64,000 nt of DNA from contig NZ_CP133189.1 of the NCBI RefSeq assembly GCF_030913655.1, positions 3,586,001 to 3,650,000 of the forward strand, given 5' to 3'. The translations under genes and the position numbers were made by a program. Shown piece after piece: positions 18,731 to 27,199 of this stretch. The DNA comes from Clostridium sp. MB40-C1. GTDB taxonomy: Bacteria; Bacillota; Clostridia; Clostridiales; Clostridiaceae. The number at the start of each line of letters is the position of its first letter. Positions within the stretch are counted from its first letter, which is position 1. The notes beneath the pieces are model-generated. The model searched no databases. It was not told the origin of the DNA and saw only the letters and a program-made list of their open reading frames with translations.

Positions 18731-18755
18731 TAATGTTGCGTCGCAACATTTTTCT
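18730..18755 (+). terminator. Terminator-like hairpin at end of composite A/B repeat, copy 1
   Basis: AATGTTGCG (18732-18740) pairs with CGCAACATT (18742-18750), followed by TTTCT. The same 26 bases recur at 56425-56450. It follows the ECF gene stop directly and also marks one edge of the repeat block. Confidence 0.75.
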
Positions 18756-18787
18756 AGGAATCAGGTACTAGGTGCTAGGTACTAGTA

Positions 18788-19063
18788 GAGGTTGATTTTC
18801 TTCCTGATGTCAGAAAATCTTTGAATTAAGTAAAAGAATAAGCTCATAATGAAAATTTGATTTTTCATTATGAGCTTTGTTTTTGACTTAAACAAAAGAG
18901 CTGGTAAGCTCTTAAAAGCGATAGCTTATGGGAGTTATCTCTTAACTTAAGATTAAAAGATAGTTGCTATAAAATACTGAATAAACATACATATCACCGC
19001 TAAAAGTCTGAAAAAACGCTTTAGTTTAAAGATTTTCTGACGGTAGGAGGAAAATCATCCTTT
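18788..19063 (-). repeat. Structured repeat B, copy 1 (minus orientation)
   Basis: Outer inverted repeat: GATTTTCTTCCTGATGTCAG at about 18793 against CTGACGGTAGGAGGAAAATC ending at about 19056. Inside are a long stem AAGCTCATAATGAAAA (18840-18855) with TTTTCATTATGAGCTT (18862-18877) and a small hairpin with a TATC loop (AAGC/GCTT in minus reading, about 18917-18927). It is homologous in the opposite orientation to 56091-56398. Just outside is a direct-repeat-like GGTACTAGGTGCTAGGTACT tract at about 18764. I see no coding potential. Confidence 0.75.
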
Positions 19064-19132
19064 AGTAGTTCTTTGCCTTCTGAAGGTTTAATGGATAACT
19101 ACATATATTTAGAAAATCCTATTCCTATGCTG
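19059..19132 (-). repeat. Truncated repeat A fused to repeat B
   Basis: On the minus strand this matches the left arm of repeat A (ATTTTCTAAATATATGTAGT then TATCCATTAAACCTTC) and then passes at an AAAGG junction straight into repeat B. The apex and right arm of A are missing. Confidence 0.75.
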
Positions 19133-19226
19133 TTACTCATTACTCCAACATGAAGCAATACTATTGATTATTATGTAATTATATAGTACTTTGTGAAAAT
19201 AAAAAATTATGAAGTTAAAACCATAG

Positions 19227-19255
19227 TTGAAAATATATAGAGTTAATGATATAAT
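19227..19255 (+). promoter_or_regulatory. Promoter of the FMN riboswitch-ribB transcript
   Basis: TTGAAA (19227-19232), 17-nt spacer, TATAAT (19250-19255). The aptamer begins 15 bp downstream. Confidence 0.75.
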
Positions 19256-19269
19256 ATGTATGTTATTGT

Positions 19270-19415
19270 ACTCAGGGCGGGGTGGAATTCCCCACCGGCG
19301 GTGATTTTGCTATAGGCAAATAAGCCCGCGAGCGCTTACTCTAATGAGTAAGGTCAGTTGACTTGGTGTAAATCCAAGGCCGACGGTATAGTCCGGATGG
19401 GAGAGGCGAAATGAA
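19270..19415 (+). promoter_or_regulatory. FMN riboswitch (RFN element)
   Basis: All conserved RFN segments are present in order: AGGGCGGGGTG, CCCCACCGGCGGTGAT, AGCCCGCGAGCG, GGTCAGTTGACTTGGTG, ATCCAAGGCCGACGGT and AGTCCGGATGGGAGA. FMN binding represses downstream riboflavin genes. Between the aptamer and ribB (19416-19527) I see no clear terminator; a CTTTCTCT tract (about 19480) could pair with the AGAGAGGAG ribosome site (19513-19521), so translational control is plausible. Confidence 0.95.
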
Positions 19416-19527
19416 TCTTTTATTTAGGTAACGTGTATTTTGTGTACCATTATCTAATCATTTTTTGATGCACTTCTTTCTCTTATCATAAGTCCTGATA
19501 AAAATTATATTTTTAGAGAGGAGTTTT

Positions 19528-20184
19528 ATGATGGAAAAATCATTACTATCCCAATTTGGTGAACCAATTCAACGTGTTGAAAAAGCATTACAAAATCTTA
19601 AACAAGGAAAAGGAGTACTTTTAGTTGACGACGAGGATCGTGAAAATGAAGGTGATCTCATATTTCCTGCTGAAACTATTACAGAATCTCAAATGGCAAT
19701 GTTAATTAGGGAATGTAGCGGTATTGTATGTCTTTGTCTTACATCCGAAAAATTACATCAACTTGAGTTGCCTCAGATGGTACCTAATAACACAAGTAAG
19801 TATCAGACAGCATTTACTGTTTCAATTGAAGCGGGTGAAGGAGTAACAACAGGAGTTTCTGCTGCTGATCGTGTTACTACAATTCGTACCGCAGTAAAAG
19901 AAGGATGTAAACCAGAAGAAATTTGTAGTCCTGGTCACGTTTTCCCTCTTTGTGCTTGTGAAAATGGTGTTTTAACTAGACGTGGACATACAGAAGGAAC
20001 AGTTGATTTAATGAGTCTTGCAGGATATACACCTTCAGGAATTCTTTGTGAATTGACTAATCCTAATGGAACTATGGCTAGATTACCTGAAATTGTTGAT
20101 TTTGCTAATAAGCATGATATGCCTGTGGTTACCATTGAAGATATTGTTCAGTACAGAACACAATTGTTTAATACTGCATTGTAA
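19528..20184 (+). CDS. ribB: 3,4-dihydroxy-2-butanone 4-phosphate synthase
   Basis: A 218-residue enzyme that turns ribulose 5-phosphate into formate and the four-carbon precursor of riboflavin. Conserved motifs: [11 protein letters not shown] (metal/phosphate site), [14 protein letters not shown], and GHVFPL with [16 protein letters not shown]. It is a stand-alone RibB; Firmicutes more often have a RibB-GTP cyclohydrolase II fusion. An FMN riboswitch controls it. Its codons look somewhat less AT-biased than its neighbours (CGT, CTC and CAC appear), which together with the stand-alone form hints at acquisition. It is monocistronic, so the rest of riboflavin synthesis is elsewhere. Confidence 0.95.
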   Translation: MMEKSLLSQFGEPIQRVEKALQNLKQGKGVLLVDDEDRENEGDLIFPAETITESQMAMLIRECSGIVCLCLTSEKLHQLELPQMVPNNTSKYQTAFTVSIEAGEGVTTGVSAADRVTTIRTAVKEGCKPEEICSPGHVFPLCACENGVLTRRGHTEGTVDLMSLAGYTPSGILCELTNPNGTMARLPEIVDFANKHDMPVVTIEDIVQYRTQLFNTAL

Positions 20185-20218
20185 TTAAAAAAGCTAAAAT
20201 TATATTAATATATACAAG

Positions 20219-20402
20219 TGAAGGAATTACATAATTCTACAAATATATAACTTCATATAAGTTTTATTGCTCACTGTTTGGAAAATTTATCTTTTTAAGG
20301 CAAGAATAAACTAAAAATATATTGAAAGAGAAATTTTAAGGACTGCTCACAATGAAACTTGCATTACGTATTTGAATTTTAAATTATGAAATTTCCTCAA
20401 GT
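20219..20402. repeat. Repeat E, full-length copy 4
   Basis: A roughly 185-bp element. The ends are GAAGGAATTACATAATTCTA and AATTATGAAATTTCCTC. The interior matches in reverse complement the long copy at 41456-41637, including AGAATAAACTAAAAATATA and GAAAGAGAAATTTTAAGG. It fills most of the ribB-HAD gap. Confidence 0.85.
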
Positions 20403-20454
20403 GAGTAGAGTTATAAATGTTTTAGGAATAAAAAACATTTATAAAATAAAGAGA

Positions 20455-20490
20455 CCTAACTATAGGAATTATCTATAGTTAGGTTTTTCG
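20455..20490. terminator. Bidirectional terminator
   Basis: CCTAACTATAG (20455-20465) pairs with CTATAGTTAGG (20473-20483), followed by TTTTTCG on the plus strand. It lies between ribB and the convergent HAD gene. Confidence 0.85.
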
Positions 20491-20560
20491 TTATTTATTG
20501 TAATTCTGTGAGTATAGTATTTAATTAATGGATAAAATCATATAAGGTTAAGGTAAAATA

Positions 20561-21355
20561 TTAAAGGGCAGTTGTATATTTATAAAGTACATTATATACC
20601 CCATCATTGTCATTACTTTCTGCAATAAACTTAGCATTTTTTTTCACATCTTCAGGAGCATTTTTCATGGCATAACTATGATGTGCTACTTTAAACATAG
20701 GCAAGTCATTATAATAATCTCCAAAGACCATTGTGTTTTGAGAAGTGATTTTAAATTTTTCTTGAAGTATTTTTACAGCAGTTCCTTTGTTTATACCTTT
20801 ATTCATTATATCTATCCAATTATGTCCTGATACAACAAACTCAAGATTATCATTTAAATTTTTCTTTAAATATTCTAATATAGTTGGATTTACACCATCA
20901 GCTATATAATAAGACATTTTATATATTGGGCTTTCTATTTCACTAAAAGAGTTTAAAATTACTAAAGGTACTTCATTGAAATTAAATTTATCTATAAGGT
21001 CATTTGATGGATTTATTACATATGCTTCATTTTCTCCTGCTAAAAATAATAGCTCGTTCATTCCACAGTTCAGATTTAGTACATCTTTCAGATTTTCTTT
21101 AGAAATACTATTTGAATAAAGAATTTTTCCATTATTATTATATTTAATAAGTGCTCCATTATGAGCAATGAATAACATATCCGTTTTAACCTTTTTAAAA
21201 TTATTATTGAGCTGAGAATAAAATCTGCCACTAGCGGCTACAAATTGTATATCCTTTTTATTAAGAGTGTGTATCAAACTAAATATTTTTTCATTGATAG
21301 TACCTTTAGTACTTACCAAAGTACCATCCATGTCAGTTGCTATAAGCTTTATCAT
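20561..21355 (-). CDS. HAD-superfamily (Cof-type) sugar-phosphatase-like hydrolase
   Basis: A 264-residue Cof/IIB-subfamily HAD hydrolase. Motif I is DMDGTL (residues 8-13), motif II is ASGR, the lysine motif is NKGTAV, and motif III/IV is GDYYNDLPMF. A C2-type cap lies between motifs II and III. These enzymes dephosphorylate small phosphorylated metabolites such as sugar phosphates or flavin/PLP intermediates. The substrate is unknown; proximity to ribB on the opposite strand does not show a link. ATG is preceded by AAGGAGGAT on the minus strand. A decayed aminotransferase lies 28 bp upstream. Confidence 0.87.
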   Translation of the reverse strand: MIKLIATDMDGTLVSTKGTINEKIFSLIHTLNKKDIQFVAASGRFYSQLNNNFKKVKTDMLFIAHNGALIKYNNNGKILYSNSISKENLKDVLNLNCGMNELLFLAGENEAYVINPSNDLIDKFNFNEVPLVILNSFSEIESPIYKMSYYIADGVNPTILEYLKKNLNDNLEFVVSGHNWIDIMNKGINKGTAVKILQEKFKITSQNTMVFGDYYNDLPMFKVAHHSYAMKNAPEDVKKNAKFIAESNDNDGVYNVLYKYTTAL

Positions 21356-21383
21356 CAGTACATCCTCCTTTTATTAGATTTAA

Positions 21384-21775
21384 TTAATATATTTCATTCA
21401 AAAGAATAGATACTCCCTTTTTAATTTCATGATTATTTACACTACTTATACTTAATCGTAGTAGGTTGTTGTTTATATAGTTATTTAAGCAAAATATCTT
21501 TGGATTTTCAAGTAATATATTTTTAGCATTTAGTCTTTGGATAATATCTTTAGTGTTTATTCCACTAGTAATTTCAAAACTTGCAAAAAAACCTGAGTTA
21601 GGAACATGCCATATTATGTTAGAATTATATGAGTTTTTTATTAATTCATTAAGATAACTCATTCTTTCAGAATATATTTTTCTAAGCTTTTTTATATGAG
21701 AATTAAACATACCACTTTTTATATAAACTTTCTACAATCTGTACTAGTCCACATTAAGATTTTTATCATTGCCTG
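21384..21775 (-). pseudogene. Remnant of MocR/GntR-type PLP aminotransferase (C-terminal piece)
   Basis: The readable part (21384-21710, 108 codons) is only the C-terminus of a class I/II PLP aminotransferase, of the type fused to GntR regulators (HIKKLRKIYSERMSYLNELI, then NSGFFASFEI and LLRLSISS). Upstream the homology continues as YIKSG in the same frame but is broken by a TAG, then resumes as LVQIVESL in another frame, then meets a further stop. The regulator domain and PLP-lysine region are gone. This is a decayed gene, not a small protein. Confidence 0.75.
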
Positions 21776-21945
21776 AAATACATATCTTTTTTATACTTTA
21801 ACTGTACTATAAAAATATTACATAAACAAATTTAATGATTAGCTAATCACATATAGATTTAATAAATACTAACTTATAAAATTTTTCATTATGTTAATCA
21901 ATTGTGAAAAATTAGCTTTAATAATCACTAAAAAGGAGTATGTAC

Positions 21946-22556
21946 TATGAAATATCTATACACTAAGAATAAAAGCAAGATTACATTAAATTTTTACCTG
22001 AAGTTAAAAAAGTGATATTGACAAGCAAGGGTAAGATAATATTTCCATTGGCTTTATCAGCAGGATTTCTATTACTTGGATTATACAGTTATTTAGGTGC
22101 TTTTCTATATGAGAGTGTAGGTCTAGATTATTTTCAAGTTGGGATTATAATAATGTTTTATGGTTTTGCATGTATGATTGCTGGTTCTCAAGTAGGTCAG
22201 TTAGTCAAGAAATTTGGACAGAAAATAATAATTATAATGGGCGGATGTTTAGCTTTATGTTCATCGGTTTTATTAATATTTTTTCATGCTGGCAAGCTGT
22301 TTGGATATCAACAATTAGTTTAGGATTTGGATATATTTTAATTCAATCCATATTAGCAACAATAGCTTTTGATATAGTATCTGAGACTAAAGGGCTTTCT
22401 TCGGGGCTAATTGGATTATGTCTTTTTAGTGGAGGAGGATTAGGAACTGCTTTTAGTGGGTATTTGCTTTCACGAGTAACTTATAGAACCCTTTGGACTA
22501 TTATGGCCTTTGGAATTATTTCTTTTATTTTACATTGTAGGCAAACTAAAATTTGA
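21946..22556 (+). pseudogene. Remnant of an MFS transporter, deleted and frameshifted
   Basis: A good ribosome site (AAGGAG) and ATG at 21946 open a short frame that stops at about 22014. MFS-like sequence begins in another frame from about 21990 (KFLPEVKKVILTSKGKIIFP), running through three to four membrane segments (FQVGIIIMFYGFACMIAGS, then KKFGQKIIIIMGG). It is then broken near 22290-22320, where the frame shifts to the one reading ISLGFGYILIQSILATIAFD and SGYLLSRVTYRTLW up to 22556. Only about the C-terminal half of a transporter remains. Confidence 0.75.
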
Positions 22557-22735
22557 TAAAATATAGAATAAAATATTTAGGCTATATTTAAAATTTTTTG
22601 AAGTAGAAAAAATAAATAAAGCGTTTATTGAAGTTGTTTGAATAGTTTGATAAAATCAAGGTGGGTTGATAAAAATGAATATAGATTGATTATAATATTA
22701 TAACTATATTAGAATAAATACAGGGGGAGTATTAG

Positions 22736-23767
22736 ATGAGATATATTGATTTAAGAAGTGATACAGTTACAAATCCTACAGACAAAATGAGAGAAGCTAT
22801 GTTTAAGGCAGAAGTAGGTGATGATGTTTATGGCGATGATCCTACTATGAAGGAACTTGAGGAATATGGAGCAAAAATAGTGGGAAAAGAGGCCGCTTTA
22901 TTTGTTCCAAGTGGGACTTTTGGAAATCAACTTTCTCTTTTCACTCATTGTAATAGGGGCGAAGAAGTTATACTTGGTGATGATTGTCATATTGTAGCTC
23001 ATGAAGTTGGAGCATCTTCTGTAATTGCAGGTGTTCAACTTAGAACAATAATGAGTAACAAAGGAGAATTAGATCCAAAAGAAATAGAAAAAAGAATAAG
23101 AAGGTCAGAGGAAGATATACATTTCCCAGGTACTGGTCTTATTTGTTTGGAAAATGCACATTCTAATGGAAGAGTTATATCTTTAGAAAATATGAAAGAA
23201 ATATATGATATAGCTAAGAAACATAACTTACCTGTTCATTTAGATGGAGCTAGGTTGTTTAATGCTGCAGAGTATTTAAAAGTGGATGCTAGTGAAATAG
23301 CAAAGTGTTGTGATTCTGTTATGTTTTGTTTATCAAAGGGGTTATGCGCTCCTGTAGGTTCTATATTGGCTGGTAGCAAAGAATTCATAGATAAGGCAAG
23401 AAAAAAGAGAAAACTAATGGGTGGCGGACTTCGCCAAGCAGGTTTTTTAGCAGCAGCAGGGCTTATAGCATTAAAAGAACAAGTAAAATATTTAAAAAAT
23501 GATCATGAAAATGCAATTTTTATGGGAGAAGAGCTTTCAAAGATAAAAGGAATAGAGGTTAGAAAAGAGGATATACACATAAGTATGGTGTTTTTCTCAA
23601 TAAAGAATACTAGTTGTAGTAGTGAAAAATTTGTTGATGGTTTACTTAAAAAGGGAATAAAAATTAATGGGGAAGAAAATGGTGAGATAAGATTTGTAAC
23701 TAATTACTGGGTTACTAGAGAAGATGTTATTTATGTAATAAATTGTGTAAAAGAATTGGTGGAGTAA
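22736..23767 (+). CDS. ltaE: Low-specificity L-threonine aldolase
   Basis: A 343-residue fold-type I PLP enzyme that cleaves L-threonine or L-allo-threonine to glycine and acetaldehyde. It opens with the family signature YIDLRSDTVTNPTDKMREAM, continues with GDDVYGDDPTMKELE, and carries the PLP lysine in MFCLSKGLCAPVGS (about residue 202). The length matches LtaE. ATG follows CAGGGGGAG. A DUF1893 gene starts 19 bp downstream and is probably co-transcribed. Confidence 0.93.
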   Translation: MRYIDLRSDTVTNPTDKMREAMFKAEVGDDVYGDDPTMKELEEYGAKIVGKEAALFVPSGTFGNQLSLFTHCNRGEEVILGDDCHIVAHEVGASSVIAGVQLRTIMSNKGELDPKEIEKRIRRSEEDIHFPGTGLICLENAHSNGRVISLENMKEIYDIAKKHNLPVHLDGARLFNAAEYLKVDASEIAKCCDSVMFCLSKGLCAPVGSILAGSKEFIDKARKKRKLMGGGLRQAGFLAAAGLIALKEQVKYLKNDHENAIFMGEELSKIKGIEVRKEDIHISMVFFSIKNTSCSSEKFVDGLLKKGIKINGEENGEIRFVTNYWVTREDVIYVINCVKELVE

Positions 23768-23786
23768 ATTTACTGGAGGAATAATA

Positions 23787-24218
23787 TTGATAAACAAAAA
23801 AACAAAAGATATAAAAATGGCAAAAAAATATTTAATAGAAAATAAAGTATCTTTAGTAATCGTAAAAGATGGACAGGTTATTATAGAAGAGTCAGGTAGA
23901 GGAATAAAGCCGTTATTTAAAGCTGTTTTAGAAAAAGCTGAAATTATTGATGGCGGAGTACTTGCAGATAAGGTTATAGGAAAAGCAGCAGCTATGTTAG
24001 CTGTAAAAGGAAATATAAAAAAAATATATACAAAGATGATTAGTGAAAGCGCCATTCAAGTTTTAAGTAACAACGATATATCTGTAGAATATGAGCTGAA
24101 AGTTCCTTATATATTAAACAGAGATAAAACAGATTCATGTCCTGTAGAAAAAATGGCTAAATATGAAGATGACACTGAGAGGCTTATAGAAAAAATAAAG
24201 GAGTTTTTAAAGTATTAG
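23787..24218 (+). CDS. DUF1893 domain protein
   Basis: A 143-residue protein with the DUF1893 core: LVIVKDGQVIIEESGRGIKPLF, then ADKVIGKAAAMLAVKGNIKKIYT and a C-terminal CPVEKMA. The family is related to deaminase-like folds and is mostly uncharacterised. Start TTG follows CTGGAGGA by 6 nt. It probably shares an mRNA with threonine aldolase, so a role in amino-acid metabolism is possible but unproven. Confidence 0.75.
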   Translation: MINKKTKDIKMAKKYLIENKVSLVIVKDGQVIIEESGRGIKPLFKAVLEKAEIIDGGVLADKVIGKAAAMLAVKGNIKKIYTKMISESAIQVLSNNDISVEYELKVPYILNRDKTDSCPVEKMAKYEDDTERLIEKIKEFLKY

Positions 24219-24287
24219 TTTTTATTACAAATTCTCATTTTTAATGTAGGTTATAAATGTAGGTTATACTTTAAGAAAATGAATAAC

Positions 24288-24533
24288 GGCAGAGGAATAG
24301 GTTTTCTAAATATATGTAGTTATCCATTAAACCTTCATTAAGCAAAGAAATACTAAAGGTGTATTCTTCTAAAAATGCTACTCTCGATATAGGGAGTCTA
24401 TTCCCAAGCTCGGCTGTCGGAGTCCGTTCCGACAATTACGAATTTTTAGAAACCTACACCTTAAGTATTTCTAGTTGCTACTTCAAAGTTTAATTGGGTA
24501 ACTGCCTATATAAGAAAACCTTATTCCTATGCC
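24288..24533. repeat. Structured palindromic repeat A, copy 1
   Basis: A 246-bp long hairpin. Outer arm GGCAGAGGAATAGG (24288) against CCTTATTCCTATGCC (ending 24533); further in, AGAAATACTAAAGGTGTA against TACACCTTAAGTATTTCT. At the apex are two small hairpins: GGGA/TCCC (24392-24405, loop GTCTAT) and TGTCGGA/TCCGACA (24415-24434, loop GTCCGT). It occupies the gap between the DUF1893 gene and the T-box. 24534-24700 holds nothing recognisable. Confidence 0.85.
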
Positions 24534-24700
24534 TTGATTTTTTATGAATAATACAGTTTAAAATGTATATTGTTGTTGATTTCATATAATTTTAAAAATA
24601 GCATTTTTTAAAATTAGAGATTGAACATAATAAGAATTATCTTTAATATTATACTAAATAAACAATTTTCAAAATATATTAAATTTTTTAAAAAAAGCTA

Positions 24701-24729
24701 TTGACAAATGAATTTTGTATATATATAAT
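24701..24729 (+). promoter_or_regulatory. Promoter of the T-box leader
   Basis: TTGACA (24701-24706), exactly 17-nt spacer, TATAAT (24724-24729): a consensus sigma-A promoter, transcription start expected near 24736. Confidence 0.88.
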
Positions 24730-24762
24730 GTTAATAAGAATTTAATAATTCACTATAATAAA

Positions 24763-25060
24763 GCGGAGACGGAGAGAAAAATACTTTGTTTTTAACTACA
24801 GAGAGCCAATGTATGCTGGAAATTGGCGTTAAGATAAGTATATAATGATCACTCCTGAGCAGCCAAATTGAAAGAGCGTTTTGAGTAAATAAGGCCGGTA
24901 GTCACCGATATCTGACTATGGTTAGGTAAATTTCTAGAGATTTACGTCGACCTGAATAATGAGTCATTTCAATAGAAATGTAAACTAGGGTGGTACCACG
25001 AAGATAATCTCTCGTCCCTATGGAATATATAATATATTTCATAGAGTCGAGAGTTTTTTA
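24763..25060 (+). promoter_or_regulatory. T-box riboswitch (tRNA-sensing leader) with terminator
   Basis: Stem I begins at GGAG (24765 or 24771) and closes with ACTCC at about 24851; the distal AGAGAGCC...GGAAATTGGC loop is visible. The T-box core AGGGTGGTACCACG is at 24987-25000. The competing terminator is CTCTCG (25009-25014) with CGAGAG (25048-25053), then a T run. The specifier loop lies between AAGTAT and CTCC (ATAATGATCA); the best-placed codon is ATC (24848-24850, Ile), with ATG or TCA as alternatives. Uncharged tRNA would favour read-through into the NSS transporter 216 bp downstream. 25061-25275 shows no further gene. Confidence 0.93.
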
Positions 25061-25275
25061 TTTACAAATAAAGAAAAAATGTTTTTGTGTTTATTATTAA
25101 ATAAACAGATAAGTTTTTATCCATGATATTAACATCTTTAACTTTTACTTAAAAAGGTGGTAGCTTTAGGGTGTTAGATACGGGTAAATTAGTAAAGGGG
25201 CAAAAGTGAACTCAGAAACAGTAAAAAAAATCAAAAATAGTATTATATAGTAAAATTATTAAGGGGGCTTATAAT

Positions 25276-26745
25276 ATGAAGAGAGATAATTTTGGGTCGA
25301 GAATGGGTATCTTGGCAGCAGCAGCAGGCTCGGCAATAGGTTTGGGTAATATATGGAAATTTCCTTATATTACAGGTAAAAATGGTGGGGCAGCATTTAT
25401 ATTAGTTTATTTAGCTTGTATTGCCTTAGTTGGGGTTCCTGTTATGGTTACGGAATTTGCATTAGGTAGAAAAACTCAAAAAAATGCAGTTGGAGCATAT
25501 AAAGAAATAGAACCTAATAAACCGTGGTATTTATCTGGATTTTTAGCAGTATCTACAGCATTTATTATATTATCTTTTTATGCAATCATAGCTGGGTGGG
25601 TATTTGCTTATGTATCAAGAGGTTTGACTGGCAAGCTAATGGAAGTAGCACCAGATCAATTAGGAGATTATTTTGGTGGAATAATCTCAAGTGTTAGTGA
25701 ACCGATGATATGGACTTTTATAGTAATAGCATTAACTGCCACTGTTGTTTTAGCTGGTGTTAAATCTGGAATAGAAAAATGTAGCAAAGTTTTAATGCCT
25801 GTATTAGTGTTGATATTAGTAGCATTAATGATTAGGTCAGTAACTTTAGATGGGGCTTCGAAAGGATTAGAATTCTTATTTAAACCTGATTTTTCACAGT
25901 TAACCAAAGATGGAGTTTTGGAAGCATTAGGACATTCTTTTTACTCTTTAAGCTTAGGAATGGGTATTATCATGACTTATGGTAGTTATATAAATAAGAA
26001 GGAAAATCTTCTTAAATTAGCGGTTCAAGTAACTATAGCAGATACGTTAATTGCTTTAATGGCAGGAATAGTTATATTTCCAGCAGTATTTGCTTATGGT
26101 TTTAAGGCAAGTTCTGGTCCAGGACTAATATTTATAACTCTTCCAGCTGTATTTAAGGCTATGCCATTAGGAAGGTTCTTTGCAACTTTATTCTTTATAT
26201 TAGTTGCTATAGCTGCAATAACTTCAACTATATCATTAATGGAAGTAGTGGTTGCATTTGTTACAGAACAATTTAATATTAGTAGAAAGAAAGCTGCAAT
26301 AATAATAGCTTTAGCATTATTTGCTCTTTCTATACCTAGTAATTTGTCTATGGGGCCTTGGGCAGAGTTTAAAATTTTTGGTAAAAACTTCTTTGATTTT
26401 CTTGATTTCTTAACATCAAATATATTCTTACCTGCAGGTGGAGTTTTAGTTTCTGTTTTTGCAGGATGGATATGGGGTACAAAAAATGCTATTAAAGAAA
26501 TTGAAAGTGATGGATTACATCCATTTAAGTGGACTAGAGTATATAATTTTGCAGTAAAGTTTCTTGCACCAGTAGCTATAACAGTTATATTTGTACATTC
26601 TACAGGAGCAATGAAGTATTTTAAAGGAGAAACTGGAGAGGGAATGACTTCTAGTGCATTATATTTTATAGGAGCAATTTTAGTATTTGGAGGGGTAGTT
26701 GCATTAAGAGTATTAAAAGTTAAAAGAGAAAGTTCCAAAGAGTAA
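25276..26745 (+). CDS. Sodium-dependent amino-acid transporter (NSS family)
   Basis: A 489-residue membrane protein with 11-12 predicted segments and the neurotransmitter:sodium symporter signature GSAIGLGNIWKFPYITGKNG in TM1, plus the unwound TM6 region SLGMGIIMTYGSY. Bacterial members (LeuT, MhsT, Tyt1) import hydrophobic or aromatic amino acids with Na+. The upstream T-box makes expression depend on charging of one tRNA, so the substrate should be that amino acid; isoleucine is my best reading of the specifier, with low certainty. ATG follows AAGGGGGC. It is monocistronic, with a terminator after the stop. Confidence 0.9.
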   Translation: MKRDNFGSRMGILAAAAGSAIGLGNIWKFPYITGKNGGAAFILVYLACIALVGVPVMVTEFALGRKTQKNAVGAYKEIEPNKPWYLSGFLAVSTAFIILSFYAIIAGWVFAYVSRGLTGKLMEVAPDQLGDYFGGIISSVSEPMIWTFIVIALTATVVLAGVKSGIEKCSKVLMPVLVLILVALMIRSVTLDGASKGLEFLFKPDFSQLTKDGVLEALGHSFYSLSLGMGIIMTYGSYINKKENLLKLAVQVTIADTLIALMAGIVIFPAVFAYGFKASSGPGLIFITLPAVFKAMPLGRFFATLFFILVAIAAITSTISLMEVVVAFVTEQFNISRKKAAIIIALALFALSIPSNLSMGPWAEFKIFGKNFFDFLDFLTSNIFLPAGGVLVSVFAGWIWGTKNAIKEIESDGLHPFKWTRVYNFAVKFLAPVAITVIFVHSTGAMKYFKGETGEGMTSSALYFIGAILVFGGVVALRVLKVKRESSKE

Positions 26746-26790
26746 ATGATAATTAAAAATTAATATGGGCTATTCATTTATTGGATAATA

Positions 26791-26828
26791 ATAGGGTTAA
26801 GTCTATTTAGGACTTAATCCTATTTTTA
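26791..26828 (+). terminator. Terminator after NSS transporter
   Basis: ATAGGGTTAAGTC (26791-26803) pairs with GACTTAATCCTAT (26811-26823), with one G-T mismatch, then TTTTT. Confidence 0.8.
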
Positions 26829-27091
26829 TTAAAATAATAATAAATTTTTAGGACAAGAATTACTAATTGATTTTAAAAATAGTTTTTATGTAATATATAT
26901 TTTATATCCCTTTTAAGCTATTTGTGTTATGAGAAAGTTGAGTTATTAATAAAGATAATGATAAAATATATATTATAAGAAACTGTTGATTTCATGTAGT
27001 ATGTAGGACAATTATAAATTCAATATAGATGTGCGAAATTGTTCTAGCTTATATAAACAATGTTAGGTGATTTTAATATTGTAGGTTTGTT

Positions 27092-27150
27092 TTTGAGTGA
27101 GAAACTTGCATGAAGATATATATTTATAGAATTATGCAAATTCCTCGATT
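27092..27150. repeat. Repeat E, short copy 5
   Basis: GAGTGAGAAACTTGCATGAA to AATTATGCAAATTCCTCGAT; it shares ATATATATTTATAGAATTATG with the long copy at 41.6 kb. The rest of 26829-27199 shows only AT-rich sequence. Confidence 0.75.
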
Positions 27151-27199
27151 ATGAATTATTTAACAATTTAAATGGAATTTAAAAAAAGGGGGTGGAATT

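Noticed and set aside
18761-18785. GGTACTAGG-type short repeats as a CRISPR-like array
   Set aside because: Only two or three imperfect units of under 12 bp with no spacers.
24288-24533. Repeat A as an IS200/IS605 insertion sequence end pair
   Set aside because: No transposase or remnant is present nearby; the apical hairpins alone do not establish that family.
26094-26738. 214-codon open frame antisense to the NSS transporter
   Set aside because: Mirror of a membrane-protein gene; no motif and no ribosome site.
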